Positions 26,563-34,184 of a stretch of DNA of 64,000 nucleotides are shown here, one piece after another. Source of the DNA: Streptomyces chartreusis NRRL 3882 (GTDB lineage: Bacteria; Actinomycetota; Actinomycetes; Streptomycetales; Streptomycetaceae); assembly GCF_900236475.1 (NCBI RefSeq), contig NZ_LT963352.1, forward strand, positions 4,232,501 to 4,296,500. The letters run 5' to 3'. The notes under the pieces are model-generated. The model was not told where the DNA came from, did no database searches, and saw nothing but the letters and a program-made list of their open reading frames with translations. The translations under genes and the position numbers were made by a program. The first letter of the stretch is position 1; every line of letters begins with the position of its first letter.

Positions 26563-27930
26563 TCAGGCGGTCGCGTCCGCCGCCGCGGTCCGCTGCCGTA
26601 CGGTCTCCGGGGCCCCGGCCACATCATCGTCGCCCCGCATGCGCAGCGCGACGAGGAAGGAGACGGCGCAGCCGAGGGCGATGTAGGCCGCCACCAGCGT
26701 CCAGCCGCCGTCCGCCCAGATCACCAGGGAACTGGCGATGAACGGGGTGAAGCCGCCGCCGACCGCGCTGGCGAGCTGGTAGCCGACGCCGGCACCGCTG
26801 TAGCGGTACTCGGGGCCGAACATGTCGGTGAACAGGGATTGCTGGACGGAGACCGCCATGTCGTGCGCGATGTTCACCAGCAGCACGGCGCAGGCGATGA
26901 TCAGCACCATGGAGCCGGACTCCATCGCCCAGAAATACGGCCCCGCGCTCACGGCACCGACCAGCGCGCCCCAGCAGTACACCTTGCGCCGGCCGAAGCG
27001 GTCGGCGAGGTAGGCGAAGGCCGGGATGGTGAGGACGGCGAGTCCGCCGACCGCCAGGTTGACGTCGAGCAGGCTGTCGCGGTTCAGGCCGAGTTCGTCG
27101 GTGCCGTAGGCGAGGCCGAAGGTCGTCACGCCGTAGAAGGTGAACAGTTCGACGAAGCGCAGCCCGATGATGGCGAAGAAGCCCTTGGGGTTGGACTTGA
27201 CCGCGGCGATCAGCGGCACCCGAGGCTTCTTCTCCTCGCTCATCGCGGCGACCTTCTTGGTGAAGACCTCGGACTCCTCGACCCTGGCCCTGATGATCAG
27301 CCCGACGATCACCAGGCCCGCGCTGACCAGGAACGGGATGCGCCAGCCCCAGACCCGGAAGGCCGCGTCCGAGGTCGCACCCGACATGATCTTGGTGATG
27401 AGGGTGGCGAGCAGCAGACCGACCGAGGCGCCGACCTGGACGCCGCTGCTGTAGAGGGAGCGCCACTTGGCGGGGGCGTTCTCCACCGCCATCAGCGCGG
27501 CGCCGCCCCACTCACCGCCCACCGCGAAGCCCTGCGCGGCGCGCAGCACCACCAGCAGCACGGGGGCCCAGATCCCGGCCTGGGCATAGGTCGGCAGGAC
27601 ACCGATAAGTGTGCTGGCCACGCCCATGATCAGCATGGTGAGGACGAGCATCCGCTTGCGGCCGAGCCGGTCGCCGAAGTGGCCGAACACGATGCCGCCC
27701 AGCGGGCGGAAGAGGAAGCCGACGCCGAAGGTGGCCCAGGCCGCCAGGGTGCCCACGGCCGGCGAAGCCCCCGGGAAGAACAGGTCGCCGAAGAGGAGGC
27801 CGGCGACGATGCCGTAGAGGAAGAAGTCGTACCAGTCGACGACGGCTCCCATGAAGCTGGCGATCGCCGCCCTTCTCGCGACGCCGGGGGCTCCGGCGCT
27901 GGTCGCGACCGGCTTCTGCGCTCTGCTCAT
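26563..27930 (-). CDS. MFS transporter, metabolite:H+ symporter family (ShiA/proline-betaine-like)
   Basis: Twelve-segment proton symporter of 455 aa. The start is the ATG at 27930 (MSRAQKPVATSAG); frames toward 28194 lack family similarity. MHS-family signatures are MGAVVDWYDFFLYG near residue 27, GHFGDRLGRKRMLVLTM (motif A) and RAAQGFAVGGEWGGAALM. Members include the shikimate transporter ShiA and alpha-ketoglutarate permease. Given the QuiC-like and dehydrogenase genes and the shared operator motif, shikimate or quinate uptake is likely. It is divergent from the IclR gene. Confidence 0.9.
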   Translation of the reverse strand: MSRAQKPVATSAGAPGVARRAAIASFMGAVVDWYDFFLYGIVAGLLFGDLFFPGASPAVGTLAAWATFGVGFLFRPLGGIVFGHFGDRLGRKRMLVLTMLIMGVASTLIGVLPTYAQAGIWAPVLLVVLRAAQGFAVGGEWGGAALMAVENAPAKWRSLYSSGVQVGASVGLLLATLITKIMSGATSDAAFRVWGWRIPFLVSAGLVIVGLIIRARVEESEVFTKKVAAMSEEKKPRVPLIAAVKSNPKGFFAIIGLRFVELFTFYGVTTFGLAYGTDELGLNRDSLLDVNLAVGGLAVLTIPAFAYLADRFGRRKVYCWGALVGAVSAGPYFWAMESGSMVLIIACAVLLVNIAHDMAVSVQQSLFTDMFGPEYRYSGAGVGYQLASAVGGGFTPFIASSLVIWADGGWTLVAAYIALGCAVSFLVALRMRGDDDVAGAPETVRQRTAAADATA

Positions 27931-28138
27931 CTCACGTACTCCCTTGGATGCTGCGGCTCCCGCGACCCGGTCGTGCCGTGCGAGCGGTGCGCGGCACGTC
28001 GGCGTCGGGACACGGATGGCTACGGTGGGGACAATTGCCTGGGCGACGGCGGCGCTCGGCGGGTGTGGAGCGGCGTCACCGGCAAACCGGGCCATCGCCA
28101 CAGCGTGCGGGCGGCGACCCTCAAGACAAGGTCCATTG

Positions 28139-28149
28139 AGCGGACCGTT
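28139..28149. promoter_or_regulatory. Operator-like motif AGCGGACCGTT (IclR regulon)
   Basis: In the divergent interval between the transporter and IclR genes. Read on the minus strand it is AACGGTCCGCT, sharing CGGTCCGCT with the palindrome before the dehydrogenase gene. Two control regions with the same 9-mer support one regulator. Confidence 0.6.
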
Positions 28150-28160
28150 TGAACCAAGTA

Positions 28161-28188
28161 GCGGAAACATACGATGGGGAGTTTCCGC
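28161..28188. promoter_or_regulatory. Inverted repeat GCGGAAAC-N12-GTTTCCGC
   Basis: Perfect 8-bp arms (28161-28168 and 28181-28188) with a 12-bp spacer, 134 nt before the IclR start. It could be a second binding site for the IclR protein or another regulator. No copy was seen before the dehydrogenase gene. Confidence 0.45.
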
Positions 28189-28322
28189 CATCAAGGGTCA
28201 CACCAAGATTTCTTAGGCTTTACGGTTCCCGTGGTCCGCCTGGTGGACTACCGTCATGGGTGAGCGCAGCTGGCGGGCACCAGCAGGTGCCGCGCGGTGC
28301 CGACCAGTACGGGGAGGGATCC

Positions 28323-29117
28323 GTGAACGACAGGGATGCACAGACCGAGGCGGTCAGGGAGCAGGGCGGTACGGGCGTCCGCAGCGTGCGGCGCGCCCTG
28401 GACATCCTCGGCCTGCTGAGCGAGGAACGCCCCGTCATCTCCCTGCGTGAGATCACCGACGCCACCGGACTGGCCAAGACCACCGTCCTGCGCCTGGTCC
28501 AGACCCTGGAGGAGTGCGGCCTGCTGTGGTCGCATCCGGCCGGCTACACCGCCGGACCGGGCCTGTGGCGCTGGGCTTACCTGGCCCGCAGCCAGTGGGA
28601 GGTGCCGCACGAGACCCGCAAGGTCATGCGCGACCTCGCCGACCGGCTGGGCGAGACGGTCAACGTCTTCGTCGCCCGCGATGTGAGCCGTGTCTGTGTC
28701 GCGCACGAGGAGAGCCCGCACCCGCTGCGCCACGTCGTCGACGTCGGCGACGAACAACCCCTGTGGGCCGGCGCCTCCTCCAAGATCCTGCTGCGCGACG
28801 CCTCCGACACCCTGCTGCGCCGCATCGCCACGACCTCCCCACACGGGGAGGCGCACACCGACCAACTGCGCGCCTGGGCACAGGAGGCCGCGCACCGCGG
28901 CTACGCGGTCAGCAGCAGCGAGTGGGACGAGGGCCTGACCGCCGTCGCCGTCCCGGTGACCAGCCGCTCCGGCAAGGTCATCGCCTCCCTCTCGCTCAGC
29001 GGGCCCAGCCAACGCTTCCCCTACGAGGCCGTGGAACGCTTCGCCACCGACCTCGCGGAGTCGGCCGCGCTCATCTCCGCCCAGGGCTTCAGCCACCCGC
29101 TCAGCCAAGCCCACTGA
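28323..29117 (+). CDS. IclR-family transcriptional regulator
   Basis: 264 aa. The start is the GTG at 28323, with GGAGGG 6 nt upstream; the frame is open further 5' but without similarity. The N-terminal winged helix is at residues about 22-80 (SVRRALDILGLLSEERPVIS, DATGLAKTTVLRLVQTLEEC). The IclR effector domain follows with LGETVNVFVARDVSRVCVAH and a late RGYAVSSSEWDEGLTAVAVPV. It is divergent from the ShiA-like transporter, and the shared CGGTCCGCT motif points to control of both the transporter and the dehydrogenase-QuiC pair. The inducer is probably shikimate, quinate or protocatechuate (inference). Confidence 0.94.
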   Translation: MNDRDAQTEAVREQGGTGVRSVRRALDILGLLSEERPVISLREITDATGLAKTTVLRLVQTLEECGLLWSHPAGYTAGPGLWRWAYLARSQWEVPHETRKVMRDLADRLGETVNVFVARDVSRVCVAHEESPHPLRHVVDVGDEQPLWAGASSKILLRDASDTLLRRIATTSPHGEAHTDQLRAWAQEAAHRGYAVSSSEWDEGLTAVAVPVTSRSGKVIASLSLSGPSQRFPYEAVERFATDLAESAALISAQGFSHPLSQAH

Positions 29118-29464
29118 ACCCGAGAGGCGCCGTAGAGCCATGGGCCCGGTGACCCCGAACAACCGGTGCCCGGCCTTGGCACGGCGAGGAGCCCGGGCGT
29201 CGGGACTGGTGGCCGGGCTTTCGTCGGCAGCCGTGCCGGGAGGCCGGCTGCCTGTTCCTACTCGGACCGGCGCTGGGGCCTTCCGGTGTGCGGGACCCGG
29301 TTCGGACATGTTGATCACGCGGCTGAATCGGCGACGCCGCGCTCGGAACGGGCACCCGCCCGGCGTGTTCGTCAGAGGGCCGCGGCCGTAGTACTGGCGG
29401 ACGAGAAGCTGGACCGTGCGGCGCGCGCGTCGCGGATCGACGAGCCGCGCCTCGCAGGATGAGG
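29118..29464. other. Non-coding stretch after the IclR gene
   Basis: No convincing gene on either strand. Open frames here are long only because of high GC, lack ribosome sites and show no recognisable domain. It joins the IclR gene to an MFS relic and looks like decayed DNA. Confidence 0.5.
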
Positions 29465-29545
29465 ACCGGCCGGCTCAACGAGCATGCCGGTGGCGATGAG
29501 GGGTTTGCGGCCGATCCGGTCGGCGAGGTGGCCGGTGGGGCCTGT
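29465..29545 (-). pseudogene. MFS transporter fragment (motif A)
   Basis: The minus strand reads GHLADRIGRKPLIATGMLVE, the loop 2-3 motif A of a drug- or sugar-type major facilitator. Nothing before or after belongs to a transporter, so fewer than 30 codons remain. It is unrelated in sequence to the intact transporter at 26563-27930 and indicates another lost gene. Confidence 0.55.
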
Positions 29546-29670
29546 CCGGTGCCTCCACGAGATCGGGTGGAGGCCCTGTGGAAGGGAACCAGCGTCAGCA
29601 CCTCGGCCGAGAGGTACGCGGCCAGGTCGCGTTCCGCGAGGTAGCGCCGATCCGCGTCGGCGGGTTGTGC

Positions 29671-30810
29671 TCAGGCGGGTCGGGTGGGGGCCCGTAGTTC
29701 GATCTTGTATCCGCCCTGTGGGGAGGGTTCGGCGGTGAGGGCGCCGCCCAGCAGTTCGGCGCGTTCCCTCAGGCCGATCAGGCCGTGCCGGGCGCTGGGC
29801 AGGGCGACGGACGGGCGGGTGGGGGCGGTGTTGGTGACGGTGACGCCGAAGTGCTGCGCGTCGTGCCACAGGCGCACCTCGGCGCGGGCGCCGGGGGCGT
29901 GCTTGCGTACGTTCGTGAGGGCTTCCTGGACCGTGCGGTAGACGGTGCGTTGGGCGGTGGTGCTGATGCCGGGCGGGAGCCCGCCGGTCAGGGTGGTCTC
30001 GATGCCGCTGTTGGCGATCAGCTGCTGGAGGTCGGCGAGGGTGGGCTGGGGGGTGAGTTCGGTTTCCTTGCCGCTGGAGGCGCGCAGCAGGGTGACCATG
30101 TGGCGGAGTTCGTCGAGGGTGTTCACGCTCAGGGTGCGGATGGTGCGGGCGGCGTCGCGGGCGTCGGGATCCTTGGCGGCGACCTGCAGGGCTCCGGCCT
30201 GTACGGCGATGAGGCTGACCTGGTGGGAGACGACGTCGTGCATCTCGCGGGCCAGTTGGGCGCGTTCGCGGGCGAGGACGGTCTGGGCGTACAGGGCGCG
30301 TTCGTGTTCGCGGGCCACTTCGACCTCGACGAGCTGCCGGGCCACGTCGTGTCTGGCCTGCACGAGCTGGCCGAACAGGATCGGGGCGAAGGCCGTGGCC
30401 AGCGTGTAGACGAACTGGATGAGCGTCCAGGTGCGCTCGCCGGGAAACGTGTCGCCGGAAAACGTGTCGGACAGGGGCCAGGCGAGGGTGCTCGCCGCCG
30501 CGTTCAGCAGGGCGCAACCGGCCAGCAGGGGGCGGTTGCGGGTGCGCGTGGCCAGCGTGTACAGGGCGGCGATCGGCGCGACCGCCACGTCCATGAACAG
30601 GGTCATGGGCAGGGTCGACAGGAAGACGGTCAGTGGAAAGCGCCTGCGCAGGAGCAGTCCGGCGCAGCCCAGAGCGGCGCAGGCCCACATGAACGGTGTC
30701 GCCTCGTCGTAGAGGTTGATCCAGGCGTCGAGGGCGGCCAGCACGACGAGGCCCGCGTCGACGGCCCAGGGCGGCACCCGCCGCCACCGTTCCTGAGCCG
30801 TGCTCATCAT
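29671..30810 (-). CDS. Two-component sensor histidine kinase (HisKA_3/NarL type)
   Basis: Membrane sensor kinase of 379 aa. Five or six hydrophobic segments occupy residues about 15-150 with no large extracellular domain. The dimerisation helix follows with phospho-acceptor His191 in LAREMHDVVSHQVSL. The ATPase domain lies at about 285-375 (TVQEALTNVRKHAPGA N-box; HGLIGLRERAELLGG G-box). It overlaps the response-regulator gene by 4 nt and is the second gene of the pair. Membrane-embedded sensing of this kind often responds to envelope stress or lipophilic compounds. The target could include the adjacent surface-polymer genes. Confidence 0.95.
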   Translation of the reverse strand: MMSTAQERWRRVPPWAVDAGLVVLAALDAWINLYDEATPFMWACAALGCAGLLLRRRFPLTVFLSTLPMTLFMDVAVAPIAALYTLATRTRNRPLLAGCALLNAAASTLAWPLSDTFSGDTFPGERTWTLIQFVYTLATAFAPILFGQLVQARHDVARQLVEVEVAREHERALYAQTVLARERAQLAREMHDVVSHQVSLIAVQAGALQVAAKDPDARDAARTIRTLSVNTLDELRHMVTLLRASSGKETELTPQPTLADLQQLIANSGIETTLTGGLPPGISTTAQRTVYRTVQEALTNVRKHAPGARAEVRLWHDAQHFGVTVTNTAPTRPSVALPSARHGLIGLRERAELLGGALTAEPSPQGGYKIELRAPTRPA

Positions 30811-31487
30811 CTGTTGCCCCCTGCCCTGTCGGCGCCGCCGTCGCCGAGCAGTCCGGCCCGCTCCGCGAGGAGCGCCGCCTGGACGCGGCCGGCGACCCGG
30901 AGCTTGGTCAGGATCGAGCTGACGTGGTCCTTGACGGTGCCCGCGCTCAGATGGATGCGGGTGCCGATGTCGGCGTTGGACAGTCCTTCCGCGATCAGGA
31001 CGAGGACGTCACGTTCGCGGTCGGTGAGCAGGTTCACGCGCGCCACGTCCTCCGCGACCCGGGGCGTGTCCGTCCCGGGATGGCCGCGCAGCAGAGCCCG
31101 CGAGGCCTTCGGGGACATCACCACGCCACCGGCGGCCAGGGTGCGTACGAGGTGGGCGAGTTGTTCGGGCTCGGTGTCCTTGAGCAGGAAGCCCGCGGCT
31201 CCCGAGCGCAGCGCGGTCAGGATGTACTCGTCGGTGTCGAAGGTGGTCAGCATGGCCACCGTCGGCGGCTCGGGCAGCGTCCGGATCTCCCTCAGGACGG
31301 TCAGGCCGTCCACATCCGGCATGCGGATGTCGAGGAGCACGACGTCCGGGTGCTCGCGCCGGATCACGTCGGCGGCCTGCGCTCCTTCCGCGGTCGCCAC
31401 GACCTGGATGCCGTCGGCGGCGTTCAGGATCAGCTCGAACCCGGACCGCACCAGCGCCTCGTCGTCCACCACCACTACCCGGATCAC
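30807..31487 (-). CDS. Response regulator, NarL/LuxR family
   Basis: 226 aa. The receiver domain (1-120) has the acidic pair in VVVDDEALVR, phospho-acceptor Asp53 in VVLLDIRMPD and the Lys in GFLLKDTEPE. The LuxR-type helix-turn-helix lies at about 155-215 (LLTDRERDVLVLIAEGLSN, GTVKDHVSSILTKL). It is encoded first, with the kinase start overlapping its stop. Its target sites are unknown; a 20-bp element shared by the two nearby acyltransferase genes is a candidate. Confidence 0.96.
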   Translation of the reverse strand: MIRVVVVDDEALVRSGFELILNAADGIQVVATAEGAQAADVIRREHPDVVLLDIRMPDVDGLTVLREIRTLPEPPTVAMLTTFDTDEYILTALRSGAAGFLLKDTEPEQLAHLVRTLAAGGVVMSPKASRALLRGHPGTDTPRVAEDVARVNLLTDRERDVLVLIAEGLSNADIGTRIHLSAGTVKDHVSSILTKLRVAGRVQAALLAERAGLLGDGGADRAGGNR

Positions 31488-31758
31488 CGGCGTTCCGCCT
31501 CACAATCGTCTGCTCTGTCCACCGCTGCCGTCGACACTACGTCCGGCACGGCGCGCGGCGATGCGACCGCTGTGGACACCCGCCACCCGGCAGGCCGGTT
31601 CCAGCCGGTCGGGGGGAGCGCTCCGGCCCGTCGGCGGGCGGGTGGGCGAGGCTCGGCGGATGGTGTCCGTGGTTGTCGTCCGGTGGGATCGGTCCGTGGG
31701 CCCGCCCGAGTCTGCGGGGCCGCAGTCGATTTTCCCACCACTCGAGGATCAGCCAGCC

Positions 31759-32286
31759 ATGCCCCGCCTGTACCTGCGTCAGCCCGTCCGTGCTCTGCGC
31801 CGCTGTGCGGCGCGGCCCCATGTGCTGTTCGGAGGCGTGTACGGGGCGGTCCTGGCCAGCTCCATGGTGGCCGCCCTGACGGAGCAGGGTGAGACGGCGC
31901 CCGCCGACCGGTTCAGCAGCGCCCAGTGGCTCCTGGTCACGGCCGTCGCATCGGCCTTGGCGCACGGTTACGCACATCTGATCGCCTTGCGCGGCGACCG
32001 GACCCATCACGGTGTGCGCGCCGGGGTGCGGCTGTTGCTGTCCGAGTGGCCCTTGGTGGTGGCGACGGTGCCGACACTGGTCCTGCTGCTCGGCGCGGCC
32101 TGGGGGTGGTGGCCCTCGGCGGGCATCGAGTACGTGGCCTTCGCCGTGAACGTGGTGCTGCTGTTCGCCTGGGGCCTGCTCGCGGCCCGCGCCGCCGGTC
32201 GCACGTGGGGCTCCGCCTTGAGGATCGGCATGGTGGACGCGCTGCTCGGACTCGCGGTCGTGGTGGCCAACGCCCTCATCAAGTAG
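31759..32286 (+). CDS. Small integral membrane protein, unknown function
   Basis: 175 aa with about four hydrophobic segments (VLFGGVYGAVLASSMVAAL, WLLVTAVASALAHGYAHLIA, WPLVVATVPTLVLLLGAAW, and a C-terminal pair). The start chosen is the ATG at 31759 (MPRLYLRQPVRALRR), with GAGGA 8 nt upstream. No family is recognised. It is encoded divergently from the two-component system and ahead of the DUF418-type gene, with a strong GC hairpin between them. Confidence 0.7.
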   Translation: MPRLYLRQPVRALRRCAARPHVLFGGVYGAVLASSMVAALTEQGETAPADRFSSAQWLLVTAVASALAHGYAHLIALRGDRTHHGVRAGVRLLLSEWPLVVATVPTLVLLLGAAWGWWPSAGIEYVAFAVNVVLLFAWGLLAARAAGRTWGSALRIGMVDALLGLAVVVANALIK

Positions 32287-32304
32287 GGCAGTTGGCCGTT
32301 CGGG

Positions 32305-32369
32305 CCCGCCGACCGGCCGGTGCGGCGCTGTTCCGCCGGTCGGCGGGGCAGACCCGGCCGGTCGGCGGG
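32305..32369 (+). terminator. Long GC-rich stem between 31759-32286 and the DUF418-type gene
   Basis: Perfect 16-bp arms CCCGCCGACCGGCCGG (32305-32320) and CCGGCCGGTCGGCGGG (32354-32369). A further copy of the 12-mer CCGGTCGGCGGG starts near 32336, inside the loop, so two alternative pairings are possible. It may act as a terminator, or as an attenuator for the next gene, whose start is 58 nt away. Confidence 0.6.
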
Positions 32370-32376
32370 GGTGTTA

Positions 32377-32396
32377 CCGAAGCCTGCCGGATGGTC
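32377..32396 (+). promoter_or_regulatory. 20-bp element shared by both DUF418-type genes (copy 1)
   Basis: CCGAAGCCTGCCGGATGGTC, 31 nt before the DUF418-type start at 32428. A CGGCGGGG run precedes the element by 6-7 nt in both copies. It lies directly after the long GC hairpin. Confidence 0.6.
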
Positions 32397-32427
32397 CGCC
32401 TCCTGACGGCACCGAAGCATTTTCCGT

Positions 32428-33693
32428 ATGACACAGATACAGCCGTCCCAGGAGACACCGGCTCCGCAGGAGAACGCGCCTCCACGGTCCCGAACCTCGC
32501 CCGATTCGGCCGGGCAGGCCCCCGGCCGTCCCTCGATGGGGCGCCTCGTCGGGGTGGACCTGGCCCGCGCGCTGGCGGTGTTCGGCATGTACGTCGTGCA
32601 CATCGGGCCGCCGCTGTCGGCCACACACGGCGTCGCCAGCTGGATCCGGTACATAGCCGACGGCCACTCGTCGGTCCTGTTCGCCACCCTCGCCGGCTTC
32701 TCGCTGATGCTGATCGCGGGCCGCTTCGAGCCGAAGACCGGCCTGGCGGGCCGGCAGGCGAAGGCCCGGATCGCGATCCGCGCCGTGATCCTCCTGGCGC
32801 TGGGCACCGTGATGGCGATGGAGTACGGGGGCGTGATCATCCTCGGCTTCTACGGCGTCTACTTCCTCCTCGCCCTGCCTCTGGTGCGACTGAGCGCCAG
32901 GACACTGGCGATCATCGCGGCGGGGCTCGCGCTCGTCACTCCGCAGCTGGCTTTCGTCCTGACCATGGGGTTGAGCGAGTCGGTCCAGCAGAGCATCAAC
33001 GCCTACGACCCGCTCCGCCGCCTCAGCGAGGTGGGAGTGCTCGATCTGCTGCTCACCGGCTTCTACCCGGCGCTCACGTGGATGTCGTTCGTGATCGCCG
33101 GTATGGCGCTGGGTCGCATGGACCTGTCGGCGGCTGCCGTCCAGCGGCGCCTGGCGGCGCTCGGCGCAGGCCTCGTCGTGGGGGCCTACGGCTTGTCCCT
33201 GCTGCTGGCGGGCAAGAACGCGTTGCGGAGCACGGCCGAGGACATGTCGTCCTCCGGTGGCTCCGGGGCGGCGTCCATGGGCAGCGGGTCCATGGGCAGC
33301 GGGTCCATGGGGCCCCAGCGGTCGTTCTCGGAACTGTTGGCCGCCGGGCCGCACAGCGGCACCACGTTCGACATCATCGGCAGCGTGGGCGTCGCGATCC
33401 TCGTGATCGTGGGCGCGACGGTGCTGATGGACCGCCTGCCGCGACTGCGCCGCCTGGCGAAGCCGGTCATCGCCGTGGGCACGATGTCCCTGACCGCCTA
33501 CGTCGGCCACTTCGTCGCACAGTCCGTGCTGTCCACGCCCGCCGGGACGGGGACCCAGCAGTCCTGGGTGCCGCTGCTCATGTACGTCCTCGGGGCGATC
33601 GTGTTCGCCACCGTCTGGTCCCGCTTCTTCCGGCGCGGCCCCCTGGAGCACCTGCTCAACACCGCCACCAAGCCCGCCAAGTACGTCCGGTGA
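32428..33693 (+). CDS. DUF418/HGSNAT-type membrane acyltransferase, paralogue 1
   Basis: Polytopic protein of 421 aa with about ten hydrophobic segments. The N-terminal signature RLVGVDLARALAVFGMYVVH contains the conserved His of heparan-alpha-glucosaminide N-acetyltransferase-like enzymes. The DUF418 C-terminal region has PVIAVGTMSLTAYVGHF and ends with WSRFFRRGPLEHLLN. Such proteins are thought to move an acyl group across the membrane to a sugar or polymer. A cytoplasmic or external loop at about 280-300 has the repeat GSGSMGSGSMG. The paralogue at 44042-45328 is closely similar end to end and has the same upstream element, so both probably act on the same surface product. Confidence 0.85.
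   Translation: MTQIQPSQETPAPQENAPPRSRTSPDSAGQAPGRPSMGRLVGVDLARALAVFGMYVVHIGPPLSATHGVASWIRYIADGHSSVLFATLAGFSLMLIAGRFEPKTGLAGRQAKARIAIRAVILLALGTVMAMEYGGVIILGFYGVYFLLALPLVRLSARTLAIIAAGLALVTPQLAFVLTMGLSESVQQSINAYDPLRRLSEVGVLDLLLTGFYPALTWMSFVIAGMALGRMDLSAAAVQRRLAALGAGLVVGAYGLSLLLAGKNALRSTAEDMSSSGGSGAASMGSGSMGSGSMGPQRSFSELLAAGPHSGTTFDIIGSVGVAILVIVGATVLMDRLPRLRRLAKPVIAVGTMSLTAYVGHFVAQSVLSTPAGTGTQQSWVPLLMYVLGAIVFATVWSRFFRRGPLEHLLNTATKPAKYVR
33274..33311 (+). repeat. In-frame 15-bp tandem repeat (TCCATGGGCAGCGGG)
   Basis: Two perfect units plus 8 bp of a third, coding SMGSG repeats in a loop of the DUF418-type protein. The paralogue has a different low-complexity loop (repeated KDPGAMKD-like segments) at the same place, so this loop seems to vary by slippage. 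Confidence 0.85.
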
Positions 33694-33744
33694 GGTCCGG
33701 TCGGGGTGGCTCGGCTTCCTGCCCCACCCCGGCCTGAACGCTCT

Positions 33745-33782
33745 GCCGAAGCCCGCAGGGGATCTCCCTTGCGGGCTTCGGC
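33745..33782 (+). terminator. Terminator hairpin after the DUF418-type gene
   Basis: Perfect 13-bp arms GCCGAAGCCCGCA (33745-33757) and TGCGGGCTTCGGC (33770-33782), 12-nt loop, then TGTTGGG. It begins 51 nt after the stop. Confidence 0.8.
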
Positions 33783-34184
33783 TGTTGGGCGTACCGCGCG
33801 CACGATCCCCGCACCACTCGGCGCCCGCAGGCAGTCTCCAAGGTGCTGCCGTCGAGGGAGCTGACGGAGAAGACGGTGCGATCCACGTGGGGAGGCAGCC
33901 GGGACAGGCAGCGAAGAGCGACTCGGTGTCCCCTTCGCCCGAGGGTGTACTCCACCCTGAGGCCGGCGATGATGTGCTCGACGGGCTCGTCCGGGGTCGC
34001 GGGGACTGTCGGCGAGCAGAACGTCGAGGAACCGGCCGTGGCGGTACAGCACGGCGTATCCGGCAGATGTCCGACGCCACCATCCCGCCACCCGGCACGG
34101 CCGGCCCACGCCATGCGGCGGGGGCCGGCCGGTGGCCGACGGCCGATGGCCGACGGCACCGGCGAGCCCATGGTCAGGCCCGTC
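33783..34184. other. Intergenic region with no supported gene
   Basis: About 400 nt between the convergent DUF418-type and ABC-exporter genes. Minus-strand frames include DEPVEHIIAGLRVEYTLGRR, but nothing I recognise and no good ribosome site. A short GGCCGA-type repeat is near 34132-34160. It may be a decayed gene. Confidence 0.4.

Noticed and set aside
28161..28188. Terminator
   Set aside because: The arms lie between divergent genes with a 12-nt spacer; better explained as a binding site.
33783..34184. Possible gene on the minus strand
   Set aside because: No recognised family, several frames open at once, no ribosome site.
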